Positions 17,454 through 24,943 of a stretch of DNA of 64,000 nucleotides are shown here, in pieces (position 1 is the first letter of the stretch; each line of letters starts with the position of its first letter). The notes under the pieces were generated by a model. That model did not search any database. It had not been told where the DNA came from and saw only the letters and a list, made by a program, of their open reading frames with translations. This stretch comes from JAPHSX01 sp041554195. GTDB taxonomy: Bacteria; Pseudomonadota; Gammaproteobacteria; Thiohalomonadales; Thiohalomonadaceae. The position numbers and the translations under genes are program-made. Location of the stretch: NCBI GenBank assembly GCA_041554195.1, contig JBFFMJ010000010.1, positions 1 to 64,000 of the forward strand. Direction: 5' to 3'.

Positions 17454-19652
17454 TTACTTAACCAGGGTCAGCTTCGGACTCTCCTTCTCCGCTGTAGGCA
17501 CCGCCTCGCAGAGGAAGTTGCCCTGGGCATAATCGACACCGAACTTTTTCAGCTGCTGTATCGTCAGCTCGTCCTGCACAAACTTGGCAATCGTCTGCTT
17601 GCCGAGTAGCTGTGCCGCCTCGACGATGGCCCGCACCGTGATCTGGTTAACCGGCTCCTGCATCAGCTTCTCTATCAGGCTGCGATCAATATTCAGATAA
17701 TCCACTGGGCAGTGCTTCAGGTACTCAAAAGAGGCGTAACCGGCACCAAAGTTATCGACCGCAAAGCGGCAACCAAGGCGGCTGATCTGCTCCATTACCG
17801 GACGCACCTTTTCACTATTACGCACCGCCACCGACTCATCGAGCTCAAAGATAAACTGTCGACTGTCGAGGCAAAACCCCTCGATAATCTGCGCTAGATA
17901 TTCCTCCAGACACTCCCCCTCATCAAAGCTCTGTAGCGAGAGGTTGATCGAGAGCACCACGTCCCTTTCGCTAAGGCTGGCGAGCCAGGTGGCGGCCTTG
18001 CGTATGACCTGGCGATCCACTTCGGCCATCAGGCCAAAGCGCTCCGCTGCCGGGAAGAAGGCCGCGGGTAACAGCACATCGTGCTTGCCATCGGGCATCC
18101 GCAGCAACACCTCGCAGAACCGCTCGGCACGCTGCGACAGCCCCATCACAGGCTGGTAGTAGAGCAGCAGGCTCTGCTGCTCCAGCATCTTGGTGATGCG
18201 TTCGTGCCAGCCATGATCCTTCGCCGCCACAACGTTATCTTCTGCCCCCTCGTAGAAGTGGAAGCGATTACGCCCGCGATTCTTCGCCTCATGTACCGCC
18301 GCATCGGCCCGCAGGAAGATATCGTGTGAGGTTTGCAGCGCGTTATCAAAAACGGCGATACCGATACTAAAGTAGATGCGTAGCGGCTCGTCCGCCTCGT
18401 GAAACTGAAACTCCTGCATCAGCTTAAGAAGATCAGTCGCGACCTCCCCCGCCTGCTGACGATCCACCCGATGCACCAGCGCGGTAAACTCATCGCCACC
18501 GAAGCGCCCGATCAGATCCCCTTCGCGCATACGCTGTTTAAGCAGATTGGAGACGGCGATCAGCAGCCGATCTCCGGCGGCATGGCCGTAGGTATCGTTA
18601 ATAAACTTGAAACGATCGAGGTCGATAAAGAACAGCGCGCTGCTGCCGCCATCACGCCCGATACGCTTTAACTCTATCTCTACCTGCTCACTGAAATAGT
18701 TGCGGTTGATAAGGCCTGTAAGGGGATCGTGGTTGGCCATCCGTCGCAAGGTCTCGTCACGCTCCCTGAGGGCACTGATGGTGGTGTTGAGTACCATGCC
18801 GATCTTTGCGATCTCGCGATCACCGCTGCTCTGCACCTCGACATCGGTCTCGCCCTGCGCCAGCTTGTTAAGTGGCTCTTCGAGCTGTAACAGCGGGCGT
18901 AACGCCCAGCGAATCAACTGCCGTCCGATATAGGCGGCCACCGCCAGCAACAGAATGATCAGGGCACTGCCGCGCAACACATTGGTTTCCAGCTCCTGCT
19001 GATAGCGCGAGTAGTCGAGGCCGACACGCAGGATACCGATCACTTCGATTATCTCTTCGGCAGGTTCATCCAGCGAAAAATCGAACATGCCATCGCTCAC
19101 CACCGACTTTATCCAGATCGGTGCGCTTATATGGAACACCGAACCATTTTCGCTGCTATTGAATAGTTGTGGCTTGATCGCACCATCAGTGACTTGCAAC
19201 CCGGCAATATCCTGCTCACTGTACTGAAAGGATTGGGGCGGATTTTGAGTATCACGATAATACTCTGCAATGGGGACGGTACCGCTCTGATCGAAATATT
19301 GAACGCTAGAGATTTCGGGGAAATTTCTCAGGTAGTCGACTGTTTCAGCAAAATATTCCTTATCCTGCGAGGCGTAGAGTGGGGTCGCCAATTCATCGAG
19401 TTTTTTAATCCAGCCCTCACCCTGACGCTGAAAGCTCCCCTCAATGACCTTGCTGGAGCCCCACCATAGGCTACCGATCACCAGCATACCGAATACCACG
19501 GCCCAGACGATCTGTAATATCAGGATACGATTGGCAAGGGATGTGGGGGCACGCCCCGAGGCCTGTGTAGCCTTTTTCGACATCAATGTCGCTACCCGTC
19601 CGTTCAAGCGCTTCAGGTAATCTACTGCCTTGTTATGCCATTCCTTGAGCAT
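17454..19652 (-). CDS. LapD-like membrane GGDEF-EAL protein: active-looking GGDEF, degenerate EAL
   Basis: 732 residues: TM helix (about 45-65), periplasmic sensor (66-227), TM helix (228-248), HAMP (249-300), GGDEF (303-465), EAL (475-720). The GGDEF half keeps IDLDRFKFINDTYGH, RFGGDEF (383-389) and a correctly spaced inhibitory I-site RxxD (REGD, 376-379). The EAL half reads EVL for EAL, DNFG for DDFG (D to N at 634), N654 for the catalytic Lys of the 'KID' motif and K690 for a metal-binding Glu, while E514, N570, E603 and Q710 remain. Hydrolysis is therefore unlikely; synthesis of c-di-GMP or a receptor function is more probable. It starts 14 bases after the binding-protein-like lipoprotein gene and is surely co-transcribed with it. 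Confidence 0.93.
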   Translation of the reverse strand: MLKEWHNKAVDYLKRLNGRVATLMSKKATQASGRAPTSLANRILILQIVWAVVFGMLVIGSLWWGSSKVIEGSFQRQGEGWIKKLDELATPLYASQDKEYFAETVDYLRNFPEISSVQYFDQSGTVPIAEYYRDTQNPPQSFQYSEQDIAGLQVTDGAIKPQLFNSSENGSVFHISAPIWIKSVVSDGMFDFSLDEPAEEIIEVIGILRVGLDYSRYQQELETNVLRGSALIILLLAVAAYIGRQLIRWALRPLLQLEEPLNKLAQGETDVEVQSSGDREIAKIGMVLNTTISALRERDETLRRMANHDPLTGLINRNYFSEQVEIELKRIGRDGGSSALFFIDLDRFKFINDTYGHAAGDRLLIAVSNLLKQRMREGDLIGRFGGDEFTALVHRVDRQQAGEVATDLLKLMQEFQFHEADEPLRIYFSIGIAVFDNALQTSHDIFLRADAAVHEAKNRGRNRFHFYEGAEDNVVAAKDHGWHERITKMLEQQSLLLYYQPVMGLSQRAERFCEVLLRMPDGKHDVLLPAAFFPAAERFGLMAEVDRQVIRKAATWLASLSERDVVLSINLSLQSFDEGECLEEYLAQIIEGFCLDSRQFIFELDESVAVRNSEKVRPVMEQISRLGCRFAVDNFGAGYASFEYLKHCPVDYLNIDRSLIEKLMQEPVNQITVRAIVEAAQLLGKQTIAKFVQDELTIQQLKKFGVDYAQGNFLCEAVPTAEKESPKLTLVK

Positions 19653-19666
19653 TTACCACTAATCCA

Positions 19667-20653
19667 TTATTTTTCCGAGTAATGCGCATTATAGCGTTTT
19701 GCGACGATAGCGTTAATCTGGATATCGCCATCCTCCAGCAGGCGCAGTGCTGGGCCGGGGATCCCCTCTTCCCGCTGTGCCTCACGCAGACGCTGTGCCA
19801 CCCTGCTGGCAATCTCCTCGGGGCGACTGGTGACGCTGAGCACCCCCCCCAGACGCAGGATGGACTCATTAAACACCGCCACCTGTTTTGAGTTACGCAC
19901 ACTAAAAGACATCAACTCCTTGATGGTGCGACCACTCAACACTCGGTTATCAGGCAACAGCCATAGCCCCTGCACCAAGGAGGCCATCTGTTTGTACTCG
20001 AATAACATCTCCTTGTCTGTATTCACCACCCGATGCTGTAGCGTGATGCCATGCTGCAATGCCATGGCGCGGGCCAGCTGCAGTTCCGACTCAAGGCCCG
20101 GCCCGGTGATCACCGCCACGCTTTGCAGTGTGGGGGAGACCTCGCGCCAGCGCGCAAACATCGCCGCCGTACCCGGCAGCGCCCCCACGCCCTTGTAGCG
20201 CGGGCCGACCAGGTGGTGATCCTGGTAGTTGAAGACCTGGCAGAACACCACCTCATCCTCACTCCCGGCCACCTGTTTGGCCTCTTTGGCGGCGGCAAGA
20301 CCGATGGCGACAAACTGCTGATATTCCGATTTCTTCAGCAGTGCGACAAGCTGTTGGCGTTCTGCACTATCGGTACTCAGTTGAACCACGGTGGAACGTT
20401 TCGGGAAATGGCTAACAAGTGCTTCGGCCACCTGCTGATAGGCGGGGATCGCCTCGCTGACCAGAATCAGCAACGGTGGCGGGGCAGGCGGAGCCTTTTT
20501 AACCCTCTTCTTCTCTAGCTTGGGTTTTTCTTGTTTGACCACCGGTGGTGGCGTTACCGGCTCGTGCTGAGGCTGTGGCTTCACCTCCTGCCTGGAACAG
20601 GCCGCAGCAAGTGCGACGATCATGAATGTAATAAAAAGCCGACGTATCAACAT
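19667..20653 (-). CDS. ABC_sub_bind-like periplasmic lipoprotein (orphan binding protein)
   Basis: 328 residues. The lipoprotein signal has lipobox LAAAC (Cys19), followed by a Pro/Lys-rich linker (about 24-60). The remaining fold of alternating strands and helices resembles the ABC_sub_bind (tryptophan/tyrosine-type substrate-binding) family: ILVSEAIPAYQQVAEAL, FVAIGLAAAKEA, VAVITGPGLESEL, GLWLLPDNRVL, QVAVFNESILRLGGVLSV and a terminal DGDIQINAIVAKRY. No permease or ATPase gene is near. The next gene, 14 bases downstream, encodes a membrane c-di-GMP protein with a periplasmic sensor domain. A role as ligand-binding co-sensor is inferred from this pairing and from a second such pair at 53227-56462. 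Confidence 0.8.
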   Translation of the reverse strand: MLIRRLFITFMIVALAAACSRQEVKPQPQHEPVTPPPVVKQEKPKLEKKRVKKAPPAPPPLLILVSEAIPAYQQVAEALVSHFPKRSTVVQLSTDSAERQQLVALLKKSEYQQFVAIGLAAAKEAKQVAGSEDEVVFCQVFNYQDHHLVGPRYKGVGALPGTAAMFARWREVSPTLQSVAVITGPGLESELQLARAMALQHGITLQHRVVNTDKEMLFEYKQMASLVQGLWLLPDNRVLSGRTIKELMSFSVRNSKQVAVFNESILRLGGVLSVTSRPEEIASRVAQRLREAQREEGIPGPALRLLEDGDIQINAIVAKRYNAHYSEK

Positions 20654-20728
20654 ATCGCATCATAAACTTGTGAGTCAGTCATAAAGTATAGCCCAATTGC
20701 ACAAGATATAAGCCCTCCGAATGAATGG

Positions 20729-21685
20729 CTACAGCGCCACCTCCGAGCTACCTGTAGCACGGGCAAGTTCAATCTTCTGTGCCGCCGCCTCCATCAACTG
20801 CTCGGCGTCTTCATACAGATTGCCCTTGCGGCTGTAACTAATCGACATCGCACCGGTGACACTGACAAATCCGCGCGAGGTTTTTATCGGGCGCAGGTTA
20901 ATTGTCTGCATAATGCGCTTAAAGGTCTTGCTCTTAATGTGCTCCTCTTCCTGATAGTACATACCGACGACAAATTCGGCATCAGAGACACGTGCCACCA
21001 CATCATTGGGACGCACCGCGCGACTGAGGCGGGTAGCGATACTCTTGAGGATCTCACAATAAGCATCCTCGCCATGCTTTGCCAGCAACTCCTCGCTCTG
21101 ATTGAGGCTGAAAAAGCCACAACAGACAGCACCGCCGCGCGACTCCACCATTTCGATCAGCTCGCCAAAACGGCGCTCGGCATCGAGGCGGTTGCCCAGG
21201 CCGGTAGCCTGGTCGATGGTGACCCGGCCCTCGTAGCTCTCGCGCAACGTCTCCATCGCATCGAGCAGGCCATTTTGCAGGTTGGCGATACGCCCTGCGG
21301 CATAAATCCTGGCAGCCAGCTCCTCTTTATCGGGGGGCTTGGTGAGGTAGTCATCAACACCGTGGTCAAAGGCCTCAATCACCGAGGCGATATCATCACG
21401 CGCGGTCAGTAGCAGGATACATGTATAACGGTTCTGCTCCTCATCGATCTGACGGATTCGGTCGGTAAGTTCCAGACCGTCCATCTCCGGCATCACCCAG
21501 TCGGCCAGCACCACCTCGGCGGGGCGCTCGGCCAATTGCGTTAAAGCCTCCTGCGCACTTGTCGCGACACGGACATCACTATAACCCTCATTCTGCAGGC
21601 TCTTACGGATGAACTCACAGTTGAACTTCATGTCGTCCACTACGATGATAGTCAGCTCTTCACGGTTTTTTTTTGCAGCGCTCAT
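20729..21685 (-). CDS. Response regulator with pseudo-GGDEF domain and retained I-site
   Basis: 318 residues. The receiver domain (about 12-125) is complete: D17/D18, phospho-acceptor D62 (LADWVMPEMDG), T94 and K116 (LTKPPDK). A linker helix leads to a GGDEF-type domain (about 155-310) in which the signature is SDAEF (234-238) and the IDxDxFKxxND motif is lost (FFSLNQSEEL). It is therefore not a cyclase. The inhibitory-site motif RPND (225-228) sits at the canonical distance, five residues before SDAEF, so c-di-GMP binding is plausible, as in PopA of Caulobacter. It lies 75 bases upstream of the binding-protein/GGDEF-EAL pair on the same strand, suggesting one signalling locus. Confidence 0.9.
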   Translation of the reverse strand: MSAAKKNREELTIIVVDDMKFNCEFIRKSLQNEGYSDVRVATSAQEALTQLAERPAEVVLADWVMPEMDGLELTDRIRQIDEEQNRYTCILLLTARDDIASVIEAFDHGVDDYLTKPPDKEELAARIYAAGRIANLQNGLLDAMETLRESYEGRVTIDQATGLGNRLDAERRFGELIEMVESRGGAVCCGFFSLNQSEELLAKHGEDAYCEILKSIATRLSRAVRPNDVVARVSDAEFVVGMYYQEEEHIKSKTFKRIMQTINLRPIKTSRGFVSVTGAMSISYSRKGNLYEDAEQLMEAAAQKIELARATGSSEVAL

Positions 21686-21786
21686 GCGATTTTCTTATCT
21701 TCTTTGTCAGCTAATTTCGACCCCATACCCCCATTGAAACTATCAAAGAATCCCTACAATAAACAGCGTTATATAGATAGATGGTA

Positions 21787-22290
21787 TCAATAAGGGCGCA
21801 AACGGATGTGCAGTCGGTAGAGCAGTGGGGAGAGGGCCATCTCCAGTAGCATGAAAAGTGCAGTGACCACTAGTGCCTGCATAAGCTCCAGACCCAAAGC
21901 CTGATGCAGTAGCGCTAACGGTAATAGTGCCTCGGGGATCTGGTCCAGCCCTACAGCCCGTCCTTGAGGGGGGATTGCGAGACGACGCTTAATAAAGCTG
22001 GCGAGGGCATCCCCTGTTATCGCAAGCAGTCCTAGCAATGCGCCTAACCACCCGGCTACACCCATCAACAAGGCCGTGAGAGTGGTCAGCAGAACAGCGG
22101 CAATCAGCCCACGCCAGCTTTTGGTGGGGCCGAGCAGGGGACGGTCATCGATGAACCGCAGACCGCCGTCCAGCGCGGCGTTAAGGCGACTGCCGAACAG
22201 CAGGCGGGCGAGGACAGGGGCACCATTAGCCGCCAGCAGCAGCAACAGTGGCTGCCACAGTGGGACGACGACGCTCAATAACTGATCCAT
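21787..22290 (-). CDS. CDP-archaeol synthase-like (CarS family) membrane protein
   Basis: 167 residues from the ATG at 22290; an in-frame TTG at 22311 is an alternative. It has four to five hydrophobic helices. The family signature is visible: FIDDRPLLGPTKSWRGL, then GDALASFIKRRLAIPPQGR and LDQIPEALLPL. This matches the CTP:2,3-di-O-geranylgeranylglycerol-phosphate cytidylyltransferase family (PF01864), related to CdsA. Bacterial members occur in several proteobacteria, where the lipid substrate is unknown because archaeal ether lipids are absent. It sits 52 bases downstream of hemE on the same strand, so transcription may be shared. Confidence 0.82.
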   Translation of the reverse strand: MDQLLSVVVPLWQPLLLLLAANGAPVLARLLFGSRLNAALDGGLRFIDDRPLLGPTKSWRGLIAAVLLTTLTALLMGVAGWLGALLGLLAITGDALASFIKRRLAIPPQGRAVGLDQIPEALLPLALLHQALGLELMQALVVTALFMLLEMALSPLLYRLHIRLRPY

Positions 22291-22342
22291 GTCAGGAGTA
22301 TAGATGGACAACGACCCGCAGGTATCGGGCCGTGGAAATGGG

Positions 22343-23407
22343 CTACTGGTGGTATTTGGCGCTCAGCTCATGTACCGCCTCAACAAAGACACCGGCACGC
22401 TCAGGGTCGACATGCTGATGGATGCCGTGGCCGAGATTAAAGACGTGGCCGGAGCCGCTACCGTAACTCTCCATAATGGTTGCCACCTCCTGGCGGATAC
22501 GCTCCGGTGAGGCGTACAGGACCGAAGGATCCATATTGCCCTGCAACGCCACCTTGTCGCCTACACGGCGACGGGCCTCACCGATATCGGTGGTCCAGTC
22601 GAGGCCGAGGCCGTCACAGCCGGTGGCGGCCATATCCTCCAGCCACTGACCGCCGCCCTTGGTGAAGAGGATCACCGGCACCTTGCGGCCATCGGCCTCG
22701 CGGGTCAGCCCGGCGACGATCTGCTGCATGTAGCGCAACGAGAACTCTTTATAGTCACGCGGCGTAAGCGAGCCGCCCCAGGTATCGAAGATCATCAGTG
22801 CCTGGGCACCGGCGGCGACCTGGGCGTTGAGGTAGCTGACCACCGACTGGGCGGTGGTGTCGAGCAGCTTGTGCATCAGGTCGGGGCGGTCAAACATCAT
22901 CCCCTTCACCTTGGCGAAGTCCTTGGAGGTGCCGCCCTCGACCATGTAGGTGGCCAGCGTCCAGGGAGAGCCGGAGAAGCCGATCAGCGGCACCCGACCA
23001 TCGAGCTCGCGGCGGATGGTGCGTACCGCATCCATTACGTACTTCAGGCTGTCCTCTGGATCAGGCACGGGCAGGGCGTTGACATCCGCCTCGCTGCGTA
23101 CCGGCTTGTCGAAGATCGGTCCCTCGCCCTCGGCAAAGCGCAGTTGCAGACCCATCGCATCGGGGATAGTGAGGATGTCAGAGAAGAGGATCGCGGCGTC
23201 GAGCGGGTAGCGCTCCAGTGGCTGGAGAGTCACCTCGCAGGCCAGCTCCGGATTCATGCAGAGGTTCATGAAGCTACCCGCCTTGGCGCGGGTCGCCTTG
23301 TACTCGGGCAGGTAGCGGCCCGCCTGGCGCATCATCCACACCGGGGTGTAGTCAACGGGCTCTTTGAGAAGGGCTTTAAGGAAACGATCGTTTTTCAGTT
23401 CAGACAT
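22343..23407 (-). CDS. hemE: Uroporphyrinogen decarboxylase
   Basis: 354 residues, standard length. The N-terminal signature is PVWMMRQAGRYLPEY with the catalytic Arg pair region, followed by AILFSDILTIPDAMG (essential Asp), GFSGSPWTLATYMVEGG and a terminal NLGHGIHQHVDPE. It converts uroporphyrinogen III to coproporphyrinogen III in haem biosynthesis. It lies downstream of gltD, as in many gammaproteobacteria, but a strong terminator at 23481 separates the two, so hemE must have its own promoter in the roughly 70 bases upstream. Confidence 0.97.
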   Translation of the reverse strand: MSELKNDRFLKALLKEPVDYTPVWMMRQAGRYLPEYKATRAKAGSFMNLCMNPELACEVTLQPLERYPLDAAILFSDILTIPDAMGLQLRFAEGEGPIFDKPVRSEADVNALPVPDPEDSLKYVMDAVRTIRRELDGRVPLIGFSGSPWTLATYMVEGGTSKDFAKVKGMMFDRPDLMHKLLDTTAQSVVSYLNAQVAAGAQALMIFDTWGGSLTPRDYKEFSLRYMQQIVAGLTREADGRKVPVILFTKGGGQWLEDMAATGCDGLGLDWTTDIGEARRRVGDKVALQGNMDPSVLYASPERIRQEVATIMESYGSGSGHVFNLGHGIHQHVDPERAGVFVEAVHELSAKYHQ

Positions 23408-23480
23408 TTTTTATTCCTGATCGGTCTCACGCAGTAGCGCGGAGCCATTCATTGTTATCGTAATAGTATCGGACAGAGAC

Positions 23481-23503
23481 AAAATGCCCGGTAGCTACCG
23501 GGC
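23481..23503 (-). terminator. Intrinsic terminator of gltBD
   Basis: An 18-base perfect palindrome (GCCCGGTAG/CTACCGGGC, 23486-23503) is followed on the minus strand by ATTTTG (23485-23480). It begins 12 bases past the gltD stop codon. Confidence 0.8.
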
Positions 23504-23515
23504 GCTCTCCCTGAA

Positions 23516-24931
23516 TCAGACGTTCAGATAATCGAGGATACCGTCAGCCGCCTGGCGACCTTCCCAGATGGCGGTCACCACTAGGTCGGAGCCGCGCACC
23601 ATATCACCACCGGCGAAGACCTTCTCATTGGAGGTCTGGTACTTGAACTCGCCATTGTCAGGGGCCACCACGCGGTCGCGTTCATCAAGCTCGATGCCGA
23701 AGTCGGCAAACCACGGGGCGGGGCTGGGGCGGAAGCCGTAGGCAATGATCACCACATCGGCCGGGATCACCTCCTCGGAACCGGCAACCGGCTCGGGACG
23801 GCGACGGCCACGCTCGTCGGGCTCGCCCAGCGCGGTGGTCACCACCTTGATGCCGGTCACCTTGCCATTCTCGCCGACCACCTCAATGGGCTGGCGGTTG
23901 AAGGCGAACTGCACGCCCTCTTCCTTGGCGTTCTGCACCTCCTTCTTCGAGCCGGGCATGTTGGCCTCGTCACGACGGTAGGCACAGGTAACGTTCTTCG
24001 CCCCCTGGCGGATGGAGGTGCGGGTGCAGTCCATGGCGGTATCACCACCCCCGAGCACCACCACATTCATGCCCTCCATCGAGAGGTAGTCTTCCGGCGA
24101 CTTCTCGTAACCGTGACAGTGATTGACGTTGGAGATAAGGAAGTCGAGCGCCGCATGGACGCCGTCAAGCTCCTCACCGGGGGTACCGCCGGTCATGTAG
24201 TTGTAGGTGCCCATGCCGAGGAACACGGCATCGTACTCATCAACCAGCTTCTGGAATTCAACGTCCTTGCCAATCTCGGTGTTAAGGACAAACTCAATGC
24301 CCATCCCCTCGAAGATGGCACGGCGGCGCTTCACCACCGACTTCTCCAGCTTGAACTCCGGAATGCCAAAGGTGAGCAGGCCGCCGATCTCGGGGTGACG
24401 GTCGTAGACAGTGACCTTGACGCCGTTACGGGTCAGCACGTCGGCGGCGGCGAGGCCAGCAGGGCCGGCACCGACCACGGCGACCGTCTTGCCGGTAGCC
24501 TCAACATCACTCAGATCAGGCGTCCAGCCGTTGGCGAAGGCGGTGTCGGAGATATAACGCTCGGTGGTGCCGATAGTGACGGCACCAAGGCCGTCATTCA
24601 GGGTACAGGCACCCTCGCAGAGGCGGTCCTGCGGGCAGACGCGACCGGTGATCTCCGGCAAGGAGTTGGTCTGGTGTGAAAGCTCAACGGCCTTCTCCCA
24701 GTTGCCTTCATTGATCAGCTGCAACCAGTTGGGGATGTAGTTGTGTACCGGGCACTTCCACGAGCAGTAGGGGTTACCGCAGTGCAGGCAACGGCCCGAC
24801 TGGTAGGCCGCCGACTCGGCATCGAAGTCGCCGTAGATCTCGGCGTACTCCTTGATGCGCACATCGGCTGGCTTCTTCGCCGGGTCGGTGCGCGGGATTT
24901 CAAGAAATTGTAGTGCGTTCTTTCTAGCCAT
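23516..24931 (-). CDS. gltD: Glutamate synthase (NADPH) small subunit
   Basis: 471 residues. The N-terminal iron-sulfur region has C48, C51, C56, C60 (CLHCGNPYCSWKC) and C99, C105, C109. FAD-binding VVGAGPAGLAAADVL is at about 152-166, and the NADPH-binding site is VVLGGGDTAMDC at about 291-302. The GGDMVRGSDLVVTAIWEG segment closes the fold. It delivers electrons from NADPH to the large subunit. It follows gltB by 12 bases and is transcribed with it. Confidence 0.97.
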   Translation of the reverse strand: MARKNALQFLEIPRTDPAKKPADVRIKEYAEIYGDFDAESAAYQSGRCLHCGNPYCSWKCPVHNYIPNWLQLINEGNWEKAVELSHQTNSLPEITGRVCPQDRLCEGACTLNDGLGAVTIGTTERYISDTAFANGWTPDLSDVEATGKTVAVVGAGPAGLAAADVLTRNGVKVTVYDRHPEIGGLLTFGIPEFKLEKSVVKRRRAIFEGMGIEFVLNTEIGKDVEFQKLVDEYDAVFLGMGTYNYMTGGTPGEELDGVHAALDFLISNVNHCHGYEKSPEDYLSMEGMNVVVLGGGDTAMDCTRTSIRQGAKNVTCAYRRDEANMPGSKKEVQNAKEEGVQFAFNRQPIEVVGENGKVTGIKVVTTALGEPDERGRRRPEPVAGSEEVIPADVVIIAYGFRPSPAPWFADFGIELDERDRVVAPDNGEFKYQTSNEKVFAGGDMVRGSDLVVTAIWEGRQAADGILDYLNV

Positions 24932-24943
24932 ATCGTTTCAACC

